A stretch of 64,000 bases of DNA from Malaciobacter pacificus (lineage in GTDB: Bacteria > Campylobacterota > Campylobacteria > Campylobacterales > Arcobacteraceae), in NCBI RefSeq assembly GCF_004214795.1, contig NZ_CP035928.1, forward strand, positions 1,736,001 to 1,800,000, written 5' to 3'. The notes below the pieces were generated by a model. It was not told the origin of the DNA, did not search any database, and was given only the letters and a program-made list of their open reading frames with translations. How positions within the stretch are numbered: position 1 is the stretch's first letter; each line of letters opens with the position of its first letter. The position numbers were made by a program, and so were the translations under genes. Shown piece by piece: positions 57,414 to 64,000 of the stretch.

Positions 57414-57737
57414 ATGGAAATGATATTAAATGAAAACGATTTAGTAGTTGGTGCTAGATTTGAAAATGGGACAATCCAAGACTATGTTGATGATTTAAGA
57501 ACATATGGATTAATAAGAATTGAGAATAGTACAGCAAATTGGTTTTTATATAATAAAGATGAGAGTGAAGCTGATGTGCAAGAGTTATATAAAAAAGTTA
57601 CTAAAGAAGAGCATTTTATTCAAGATGAATTTGGTGAAGAGATTGTACTTTTCAATAAAACAGGTTCAAAAACAAATGAAGAGTTTATAAAAACTATAAA
57701 CAACTACTTAGATGATGAAATGGGAACTATTATATAG
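57414..57737 (+). CDS. Hypothetical acidic protein, unrecognised
   Basis: 107 residues from the ATG at 57414, chosen because an AAAAGG site is placed correctly and the upstream TTG overlaps the promoter. It is acidic and has a mixed alpha/beta look, with no recognised domain or membrane segment. It faces the acidic 178-residue protein 4 nt away on the other strand. Function unknown. Confidence 0.5.
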   Translation: MEMILNENDLVVGARFENGTIQDYVDDLRTYGLIRIENSTANWFLYNKDESEADVQELYKKVTKEEHFIQDEFGEEIVLFNKTGSKTNEEFIKTINNYLDDEMGTII

Positions 57738-57741
57738 CTCC

Positions 57742-58278
57742 CTAATCTAATAAATAAGGCAAATCCCTTTTTAAACTCTCTAATAGATCTTCATTTAAGA
57801 AAAATTTAGAAAACTCTTTATCCTTATTTTTATAGCAATATGCACAAATATATCTATTTTTTTTGATAAGCTCCGTTGCTTCTTCTAAACAAACTTGTAA
57901 TTCTTCATTTTGATTATAATAATCATATATAGCTTCTAAATGATTAGACTCTATTTTATCTTTTAAAAATATAATATTATCTTCCATAAACTCTATTACA
58001 TTTTCACTATTTGATTTAATATTTAAATATGCTTCTTTTATATCTTCAAATCTCATATCAAATTTTGCACCAACTAACAGTACTTTTTTTAGATTTTCTA
58101 AATCATTTTTTTGAAAATAGTATTGTAATAAAAGATTTAAATAATGCTCTTTAACATCACTATCACAATCTTCAATAAATTCAAAAACTGTGTCTGCATC
58201 ATCAATTTTATTTGTATTAATTAATTCTGTATGAATAGAACCTATTTGTCCTAATATTTCATGTAGTCTATCGCTCAT
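57742..58278 (-). CDS. Hypothetical helical-repeat protein
   Basis: 178 residues, acidic and mostly helical, with segments such as DADTVFEFIEDCDSDVKEHY and NLENLKKVLLVG-type spacing that may be degenerate helical repeats. A CAYC pair near residue 145 is the only notable feature. No domain is recognised. It lies just downstream of the tRNA cluster with 71 nt between. Confidence 0.45.
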   Translation of the reverse strand: MSDRLHEILGQIGSIHTELINTNKIDDADTVFEFIEDCDSDVKEHYLNLLLQYYFQKNDLENLKKVLLVGAKFDMRFEDIKEAYLNIKSNSENVIEFMEDNIIFLKDKIESNHLEAIYDYYNQNEELQVCLEEATELIKKNRYICAYCYKNKDKEFSKFFLNEDLLESLKRDLPYLLD

Positions 58279-58349
58279 AATTTATCCTAAAATTTTATAA
58301 TTCAAAGGATTATATCTAAATTTTCTATGATTGTTTTTAATTTGAAAGG

Positions 58350-58424
58350 TGGATGGGGTAACAGGATTCGAACCTGTGAATGACGGTACCAAAAACCGTT
58401 GCCTTACCACTTGGCGATACCCCA
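58350..58424 (-). tRNA. tRNA-Gln (TTG)
   Basis: Folds as a cloverleaf with TGGGGTA/TACCCCA acceptor strands as in other tRNA-Gln genes. The anticodon stem ACGGT/ACCGT holds a TTTTGGT loop, anticodon TTG (reads CAA). CCA is encoded at the 3' end. Last of five tandem genes in transcription order. Confidence 0.95.
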
Positions 58425-58443
58425 GGTATAAATTCAAAAAAAG

Positions 58444-58520
58444 TGGAGCTGATGAAGGGAGTCGAACCCCCGACCTGCTGATTACAAATCAGCTGCTCTA
58501 GCCAACTGAGCTACATCAGC
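58444..58520 (-). tRNA. tRNA-Thr (TGT)
   Basis: Cloverleaf with GCTGATG/CATCAGC acceptor strands and anticodon TGT (CTGATTTGTAATCAG stem-loop), reading ACA. CCA is encoded. The spacer to the next tRNA is about 36 nt. Confidence 0.95.
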
Positions 58521-58556
58521 ATCCATTATAAAAAAGTTATTCACATCGTGAATAAG

Positions 58557-58633
58557 TGGTGTCAAGAGAGAGACTTGAACTCTCGACCTCCGGCTTATGA
58601 GACCAGCGCTCTAGCCAGCTGAGCTACCTTGAC
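58557..58633 (-). tRNA. tRNA-Met (CAT), elongator-like
   Basis: Acceptor GTCAAGG/TCTTGAC, anticodon loop CTCATAA with CAT. CCA is encoded. It lacks the initiator features seen in the neighbouring gene. A tRNA-Ile (CAT with lysidine) cannot be excluded from sequence alone. Confidence 0.8.
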
Positions 58634-58646
58634 ATTCTGACTAATT

Positions 58647-58723
<77 letters not shown>

Positions 58724-58738
58724 GTTTAAAAATAACAA

Positions 58739-58815
58739 TGGAGCGGGAGACGAGACTCGAACTCGCGACAATCTGCTTGGAAGGCAGAAGCTCTAGCCAA
58801 CTGAGCTACTCCCGC
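58739..58815 (-). tRNA. tRNA-Gly (TCC)
   Basis: Cloverleaf with GCGGGAG acceptor, anticodon stem TCTGC/GCAGA and CTTCCAA loop, anticodon TCC (reads GGA). CCA is encoded. It is the first gene of the minus-strand tRNA cluster. Confidence 0.95.
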
Positions 58816-58852
58816 TTACTTTAAAAGTCATATTGATTTTTAAAGGATTGGA

Positions 58853-58858
58853 ATTATA
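58853..58858 (-). promoter_or_regulatory. Putative -10 box for the tRNA cluster
   Basis: TATAAT on the minus strand lies 38 nt before the tRNA-Gly gene, giving a short leader. It is the only clear promoter upstream of the five genes, so they may be transcribed together. Confidence 0.5.
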
Positions 58859-59081
58859 GACAAAGAATTATTAAAAAACACTTAATTAATATAAAAAGAG
58901 TTTCATTTTATGCAATTAAAGCGTTATATTCCTAAACTATTATTTTTTATACTGATTTGAATGTCTATAATACTAGAAAAATTTGTTAAAATACTTTCTT
59001 CAGCAGAGTACAGAAAACAACCTAAAAAACTTTTGTAAGCACTGAATTATATACATTATTATATAATGAAATGAAAAAAGT

Positions 59082-61727
59082 ATGAAAAAGAAATTTGCCT
59101 ATATATTTACAGCCATTTTGGTTATTTCAATTTTTAGCTATTTAATAATCTCTTTAATTGAAAATAGAAAAAAAGATCATCTATTAGCAGAAAAAGAACT
59201 TATTGAAGTTACTTATAATACTGTTATTGAAGCTTTCAAAGTTCACTCCGATATAATTTATTTTAATAAGATTAATACACAAAAAGTAAAAAATTTGTTA
59301 AAAAACATCAATGAAGTAAGTACTGATGAAAAAAATCTCATCAGAAATGAACTTTATAATGAATTTATAGATATGTATACTAATATGAGTAGTTTTAAAT
59401 TAAAACAACTTCATTTTCATTTAAAAAATAATGAAAGTTTTTTAAGATTTCACAGACCAAAAAAATTTGGTGATAATTTAACTAATATTAGATCTACAGT
59501 TGAATATGTAAATAAATATCATAAAAAAATCCATGGATTTGAAGAAGGAAGAATATTTAATGGTTATAGATTTGTTTACCCCTTAAGTTTTGATGGTAAT
59601 CATATAGGAAGTGTCGAGACATCAGTTTCTATGGAAAGTATTATAAATGAATTTAGAAGAGAGATGAGAAATGATGTTGATTTTATAATAAAAAAAGATG
59701 TAGTAGATAAAAAAGTATTTGATAATGAAAAGAAGAATTATAAAAGATGTCTATCAACACCTAATTTTTATCATGAAATATCAATATCAAAAGGTGGAAG
59801 TGCACTTATAGAACAGTTGGTTTTAAACTACAATAAAGATAATAATATTAGTGATGATTTGGCAAAAAATAGTACATTTAATTTTTTTAGTCAAATAGGT
59901 CAAAATTTTTATATAACAACTTTTTTTCCAATAAAAAATGCTGTTACAAATGATACTGTTGGATTTATTATAGTTTCAAATGAACAAAATGATTTCTTAG
60001 ATTACCAAAACCAATATTACATATTTTTATTTATTTTAATCCTTTTAACTATGGTAATAACTATTGTTTTATATAGATTAGATACAGAAAAACAGACACT
60101 AAAACACCATGATGAAATTTTAGAAGAGGTTCAAAAAATAGGACATTTAGGATATTGGGAATTAGATTTGATTAAAAATAAGTTAGTTTGTAGTGATGAA
60201 GTTTATCAAATTTATGAATTAAATAAAGAAAAAGTTGAATTTAAGTATGAAGATTTTTTAAATTATGTTCATAAAGATGATGTAAAAAAAGTAAACTCTA
60301 AATTTAATCAATCTATTGAAAATAAAGATTCATGTCACTTAGAATATAGAATCTTAACAGGAAGTAATAAATTAAAATATGTAGAAATTGATATACACCA
60401 TACTTTAGATAAAGAGGGAAATGTAATACAATCATTAGGAACAATACATGATATAACTGAGTTAAAAACATATCAAGCAGAGATTGAGAAAGCTAAAGAA
60501 CAATTTGAGTCTTTAGTTAATCATATTCCAGATGTAATTTATCGTTGTGAAAATGATGAAAACTATACTATGCTTTACATTAATGATTCTATTAAAAGTA
60601 TAACAGGATATAAAGCAGATGAGTTGATGTTTAATAGAGTTTTGTCTTTCAAGTCTATTATTCATAAAAATGATATTCCTAAATTAATAGAAAAGATTAA
60701 AAAAGATATAAAAGAAAATAAAAAAACTGGAACAGTAGAGTATAGAATAATTACAAAAAACAATCAAATTATATGGGTAAATGATACTTATGAAATAATA
60801 AATGAAAATAATAACCTTTATCTAGAAGGAATAATTAGTGATATAACTTCACAAAAAGAGGCATATAATAAACTACATAAATTTATTGATTTACAAGAAA
60901 ATATAGTAATTTTATCAGATGGAAAAGAGTTGATTTTTGCAAATAAAAGTTTTTTTAGATTTTTTAGATTTAAAAATCTAGAAGATTTTAAAGAAAAATA
61001 TAATTGTATTTGTGATTTTTTTATAGAAGATGATAGGTACTTTCATCTAGGAAAAATTCATAAAAAAGATATGTGGATTGAAGAGATAAGATCACTAAAA
61101 AATCAAAAAAGAATTGTTAAAGTTTTAAATAAAGACTCTAAAGAGATTATTTTTAATGTAACAGCAAATAAGTTTGAAAATAACATATATATAGTTAGTT
61201 TTAATGACATTAGTGAAACAATACATGAACAATTAATACTTGAAGAGAAAAATATCCGAGATAAACTAACAAATGCTCATAATAGAGAGTTCTTTGATTT
61301 AAACTATGAAAATGTCATTAATAATGCAAGAAAAAAAGACAAACTTCTTGCAATTGCTATTTTTGATATTGATTTTTTCAAAAATATTAATGATAACTTT
61401 GGTCATGATATAGGGGATAATGTTTTAATTGAATTTGTATCTGAAATTAAAAAATTCTCAAGAGAAGAAGATTTATTTATCAGATGGGGTGGAGAAGAGT
61501 TTTTATATCTAGTTGAAGTCTCATCTCAAAATGATTTTTATAAAATACTTAATCATCTTAGAAAATTAATTGAAAACCATCATTTTGAAGTAGTTGATAA
61601 ATTAACTGTTAGTATAGGTGGAAGTTTTTATAGAAAAAATGAAGACATTAAAGATAGTATAAAAAGAGCTGATTTAGCTCTTTATGAGGCAAAAAGAAAT
61701 GGTAGAAATAAGGTAATTATTAATTAA
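59082..61727 (+). CDS. Diguanylate cyclase with extracytoplasmic sensor and PAS domains
   Basis: 881 residues. TM1 is at about 5-26, an extracytoplasmic sensor at about 30-310 (LHFHLKNNESFLRFHRPKKF and EEGRIFNGYRFVYPL, a DACNV/Cache-like pattern), TM2 at about 315-335, then PAS-type domains at about 345-460 (GHLGYWELDLIKNKLVCSD), 470-590 (DVIYRCENDENYTMLYIN) and 595-705, and a GGDEF domain from about 715. The active site is GGEEF at 803-807, which keeps the signature. It should make c-di-GMP in response to an external signal. It has no EAL domain. Confidence 0.92.
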   Translation: MKKKFAYIFTAILVISIFSYLIISLIENRKKDHLLAEKELIEVTYNTVIEAFKVHSDIIYFNKINTQKVKNLLKNINEVSTDEKNLIRNELYNEFIDMYTNMSSFKLKQLHFHLKNNESFLRFHRPKKFGDNLTNIRSTVEYVNKYHKKIHGFEEGRIFNGYRFVYPLSFDGNHIGSVETSVSMESIINEFRREMRNDVDFIIKKDVVDKKVFDNEKKNYKRCLSTPNFYHEISISKGGSALIEQLVLNYNKDNNISDDLAKNSTFNFFSQIGQNFYITTFFPIKNAVTNDTVGFIIVSNEQNDFLDYQNQYYIFLFILILLTMVITIVLYRLDTEKQTLKHHDEILEEVQKIGHLGYWELDLIKNKLVCSDEVYQIYELNKEKVEFKYEDFLNYVHKDDVKKVNSKFNQSIENKDSCHLEYRILTGSNKLKYVEIDIHHTLDKEGNVIQSLGTIHDITELKTYQAEIEKAKEQFESLVNHIPDVIYRCENDENYTMLYINDSIKSITGYKADELMFNRVLSFKSIIHKNDIPKLIEKIKKDIKENKKTGTVEYRIITKNNQIIWVNDTYEIINENNNLYLEGIISDITSQKEAYNKLHKFIDLQENIVILSDGKELIFANKSFFRFFRFKNLEDFKEKYNCICDFFIEDDRYFHLGKIHKKDMWIEEIRSLKNQKRIVKVLNKDSKEIIFNVTANKFENNIYIVSFNDISETIHEQLILEEKNIRDKLTNAHNREFFDLNYENVINNARKKDKLLAIAIFDIDFFKNINDNFGHDIGDNVLIEFVSEIKKFSREEDLFIRWGGEEFLYLVEVSSQNDFYKILNHLRKLIENHHFEVVDKLTVSIGGSFYRKNEDIKDSIKRADLALYEAKRNGRNKVIIN

Positions 61728-61731
61728 AAAT

Positions 61732-61872
61732 CTATAGCTTTATAGTAAATAAAGCTCCTTTATAATTATTACCTCTAAATTCATACTCTATATTCCTTGC
61801 ACTAATATCTCCATGTAATTGTTTTAGAGACTGTTCAGAGTTTTGTGTCAGTAACTGATAGTTCTTAGAATT
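61732..61872 (-). pseudogene. C-terminal remnant of a histidine kinase
   Basis: The minus frame is open for about 46 codons, with no start codon, and ends at 61732-61734. The translation has LHGDISARNIEYEF and YKGALFTIKL, which match the very end of a HATPase domain in kinases of this group. A stop at 61873-61875 cuts it off upstream. The remaining 145 nt to the next gene are AT-rich and hold nothing recognisable. Confidence 0.6.
61736..61756. terminator. Weak hairpin downstream of the diguanylate cyclase gene
   Basis: AGCTTTAT and ATAAAGCT arms (61736-61743, 61749-61756) flank a 5-nt loop just after the GGDEF stop codon. All pairs but two are A-T and a T-rich tail follows. It could end the upstream transcript, but it also falls within the kinase remnant. 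Confidence 0.35.
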
Positions 61873-62017
61873 TTAGCATATTTAATCTTACTAATCCTAA
61901 TTTGCGCCAAAAACTACAGTTTGTGGGACTGACTTTAATAATGTATTTTTTCTACTATTTTATATTAATAGATTGAAAATTTTGAAATTATAAAATAATT
62001 CCAATGAAAACATAAAT

Positions 62018-62737
62018 TTATATTTTATAGTTAGTTTTTTTTAGTTGTTCCATTTTTGAACTATATCTTTTTATCCATTTATCTAAAACTGGTTTTAAAT
62101 CATCAATTTTCAAATCTTTTGAGTTTGAAACATTACTGTCTGAAATATCATGTTTGACAACTGTAATAAGAGTCTCTTTTGTTTTCTCATCAAAAACTTT
62201 TAATGCAAAGCCCACTCTTAACTTTTTATCCTCTATTCCAGTACTTCTTTTGATTGCTGTAAATGCTAGTCCATATGGAAGGTATTGATAGAATTCTAAG
62301 TTATCATATGAAACATCAAGGGATATAATTGAAGCTTGAAATACTAGTGTATTTTTTCTAATTCTTCTATTTTTTACAACTTCTTGTAAATTCTTTTCTA
62401 GATTTGTTGTAAAGTAAGTAGATATATCATTTAGAAGTTTTTTATTTGCTATATTGTTTTTATTGTCAGTAAAGTAGTTTGATGCATCATCTACAATCTT
62501 TTGAACACCTTCTTTATCTTTTGCCATGTATACATTTATTTTAGGAACTTTTATTTTATTGTATTTTGAAAAGTTTACATCTTTTTTTATGTAATAGTAG
62601 CTATTCTCATCACTTTCTGATTGTTTTAGTTTTGAGATGTCATTTACTACATTATTAGGTTTTAGTTCAATTTTATTTGCACAACCTGTGAAAATAAAGA
62701 GTGATATAAGTAGAGTTAGAAGAGTTGTAGTTTTCAT
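62018..62737 (-). CDS. DUF3313-like lipoprotein
   Basis: 239 residues with a lipobox FTGC (Cys19) after a hydrophobic signal peptide. The mature part, including the FSKYNKIKVPKINVYMA stretch, looks like DUF3313 lipoproteins. It is probably an envelope lipoprotein of unknown role. It follows a TolC-family gene on the same strand by 67 nt and its ribosome-binding site lies inside a hairpin arm. Confidence 0.7.
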   Translation of the reverse strand: MKTTTLLTLLISLFIFTGCANKIELKPNNVVNDISKLKQSESDENSYYYIKKDVNFSKYNKIKVPKINVYMAKDKEGVQKIVDDASNYFTDNKNNIANKKLLNDISTYFTTNLEKNLQEVVKNRRIRKNTLVFQASIISLDVSYDNLEFYQYLPYGLAFTAIKRSTGIEDKKLRVGFALKVFDEKTKETLITVVKHDISDSNVSNSKDLKIDDLKPVLDKWIKRYSSKMEQLKKTNYKI

Positions 62738-62740
62738 TTT

Positions 62741-62771
62741 AATATCCTTTTGTTTTCTATAAAAGGATATT
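62741..62771 (-). promoter_or_regulatory. Hairpin covering the ribosome-binding site of the lipoprotein gene
   Basis: A perfect 11-bp inverted repeat (62741-62751 and 62761-62771) has a 9-nt loop. On the minus strand the 3' arm ends three bases before the ATG at 62737 and contains the AAAGGA Shine-Dalgarno sequence, so the stem would hide it. There is no run of T after it, so it is not a standard terminator. Confidence 0.65.
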
Positions 62772-62804
62772 AAAAAAATATAGTGTTGGATTGGTGTGAG
62801 GTTT

Positions 62805-64000
62805 TTAGTAAATCACACCAATTGCATAATCAAGTGTTGCTTTTGAGTTTAAGTAATTATAGTAAGAGTTGATTAATTGACTTTTTGCCTGTGTGTAAGC
62901 TAGTTTTGAATCACTTACTTCAATAAGGTCATTTAATCCTGCTTTATATCTTTGGTTAGCTAAATCTAACTTATCTGCTGATAGTTTTAAGTTTAAAACT
63001 CCAATTCTAATATTTTCTTCATTCTCTTTTACTTGAAGATATGCATTTGTAATATCCTCTTTTATTTGAAGTTTTTGTTGCACGAGTTGTTGTTTTAGGC
63101 TACTTAAATCTACAAGAGCTATTTTTTTATTATGTTCAGTTGAGTTTCCTGTATATAGATTCCATTTTAAATATACTCCAGCTGTCGTTTGTTGTGTGTC
63201 AATATTTGCAATTTCATCAGAGTTTTTATCACTATGTGTTGCTTGAAGGTCTAAAGTAGGGTAGTACTCCTTTTTTGTATTATCTAGCTGAAGTTTAGAA
63301 GCTTCAATTTGTTTTTCAAACACTTTTATTTCAGCTCTATTTTCAAGTCCAGTTTTAAGTAGCTCCTCTAGGTTTAGATTATTTCTTTCAAAACCTTTTA
63401 GTGCTGTTTTTATCTCTGCATCTTCTTTTATCTCTATTTCATCACTATTTTGAACTCCAAGTATTGAAATCAGATTTGTTTTTGCATTTTTTAGACTATA
63501 TTCTGATTGTACTAGTGATAGTTTAGAGTTTGATAGTTGAAGTTTTGCATCTGTTACATCTATTAAAGTTCTAACCCCTGCATTAAAATAGTTATCTGCT
63601 TGTTCTAAGTGCAGTTCATCAATTTTGATTGATTCTTTTGCAAGACTTATTTGTTGGTAGTTATTCAAAATATTGTAGTATGCTTTTTTTGTATTTAATA
63701 CAGTAGATGAGATATTTTCTATAGTCTCAAAACTTGATGCTTCTAGACTTTTTTTAGCTGATTCAATTTGATTTGAAGTTCGTCCAAAATCATAGAGTAG
63801 TTGACTTGCACTAAGTGTATATCCCGTAACACTATTGTCATTAAGTTTTGTTCCAGCACTTCTTATATCATAGCTTGCAAGTTCTCCATTTAGAGTCACT
63901 TTTGGAAGATAATCAGTTTTAGCAAGTTTATATGAAGCTTTTTGCTTCTCTTTTGCATATTTACTTATCTTGATATTACTGTTGTTTTCAACAGCAATCT
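62805..64000 (-). CDS. TolC-family outer membrane efflux protein (5' end outside window)
   Basis: About 398 residues are present; the frame continues past the right edge, so the N-terminus with signal peptide is missing. The repeated coiled-coil features of TolC are clear: KQKASYKLAKTDYLPKVTLN, YNILNNYQQISLAKESIKID, RAEIKVFEKQIEASKLQLDN and YPTLDLQATHSDKN. It forms an outer membrane channel for a type I secretion system or an RND/MFS efflux pump. It lies directly upstream of the lipoprotein gene. Confidence 0.9.
   Translation of the reverse strand, partial: IAVENNSNIKISKYAKEKQKASYKLAKTDYLPKVTLNGELASYDIRSAGTKLNDNSVTGYTLSASQLLYDFGRTSNQIESAKKSLEASSFETIENISSTVLNTKKAYYNILNNYQQISLAKESIKIDELHLEQADNYFNAGVRTLIDVTDAKLQLSNSKLSLVQSEYSLKNAKTNLISILGVQNSDEIEIKEDAEIKTALKGFERNNLNLEELLKTGLENRAEIKVFEKQIEASKLQLDNTKKEYYPTLDLQATHSDKNSDEIANIDTQQTTAGVYLKWNLYTGNSTEHNKKIALVDLSSLKQQLVQQKLQIKEDITNAYLQVKENEENIRIGVLNLKLSADKLDLANQRYKAGLNDLIEVSDSKLAYTQAKSQLINSYYNYLNSKATLDYAIGVIY

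Overview
The window is AT-rich DNA from a Campylobacterota (epsilonproteobacterial) genome, most like the Arcobacter group. The reasons are strong A/T codon bias, promoters recognisable mainly by a TATAAT-type -10 box, sensor kinases with an NIAHQWRQPL H-box, a KchA-like channel with a TTTGFG filter, and a DctPQM TRAP transporter. No species can be named from sequence alone.

Positions 1-28411 are read almost entirely on the minus strand. At the promoter-proximal end are gltB and gltD (glutamate synthase), an inositol-monophosphatase-like gene, a 2x[4Fe-4S] ferredoxin, Ppx/GppA and an LpxL-type acyltransferase. These run into a surface-polysaccharide locus (about 2.3-19.2 kb). It has four dTDP-rhamnose genes (rmlA, rmlC, rmlD, rmlB), a dTDP-3-amino-3,6-dideoxyhexose branch (FdtA/QdtA-like isomerase, DegT aminotransferase, hexapeptide acyltransferase), a UDP-sugar dehydrogenase and eight glycosyltransferase-like genes, packed with 0-30 nt gaps or short overlaps. 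rpmB, a potassium channel and the 5' part of argJ close the block.

Positions 28710-36243 are mostly plus strand: a dctP-dctQ-dctM TRAP operon ending in a hairpin, a minus-strand NYN/LOTUS protein, and a tesA-ybbA-ybbP-like esterase/ABC operon ending in a second hairpin. Positions 36245-37228 hold two small unknown genes and a parvulin.

Positions 37266-43109 form an accessory island between the parvulin gene and sbcCD. It contains an ORF6N protein with a phospholipase-D-like tail, a cluster of related short palindromes, a 5'-truncated DUF2779 nuclease, a two-gene operon of an RNase HI and a TPR protein with a cold-shock-like tail, and, converging on it, an RnlA-RnlB toxin-antitoxin pair. E. 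coli RnlA is known to depend on RNase HI, so a dedicated RNase HI beside rnlAB is the most interesting arrangement in the window.

Positions 43246-58278 hold sbcC, sbcD, a DUF2237 protein, a dGTPase with an intact insertion sequence just upstream, a small lipoprotein plus a 35-residue membrane peptide, and a divergent Cache-kinase/response-regulator pair. The regulator is followed by a separately encoded protease propeptide and an S8 lipoprotein protease. An EI24-type membrane protein, a radical SAM protein and two small unknown proteins follow. Positions 58350-58815 carry five tRNA genes (Gly, fMet, Met, Thr, Gln in transcription order), all with encoded CCA. The window ends with a PAS-GGDEF diguanylate cyclase, a histidine-kinase remnant, a DUF3313-like lipoprotein behind a hairpin that covers its ribosome-binding site, and the C-terminal part of a TolC-family protein.
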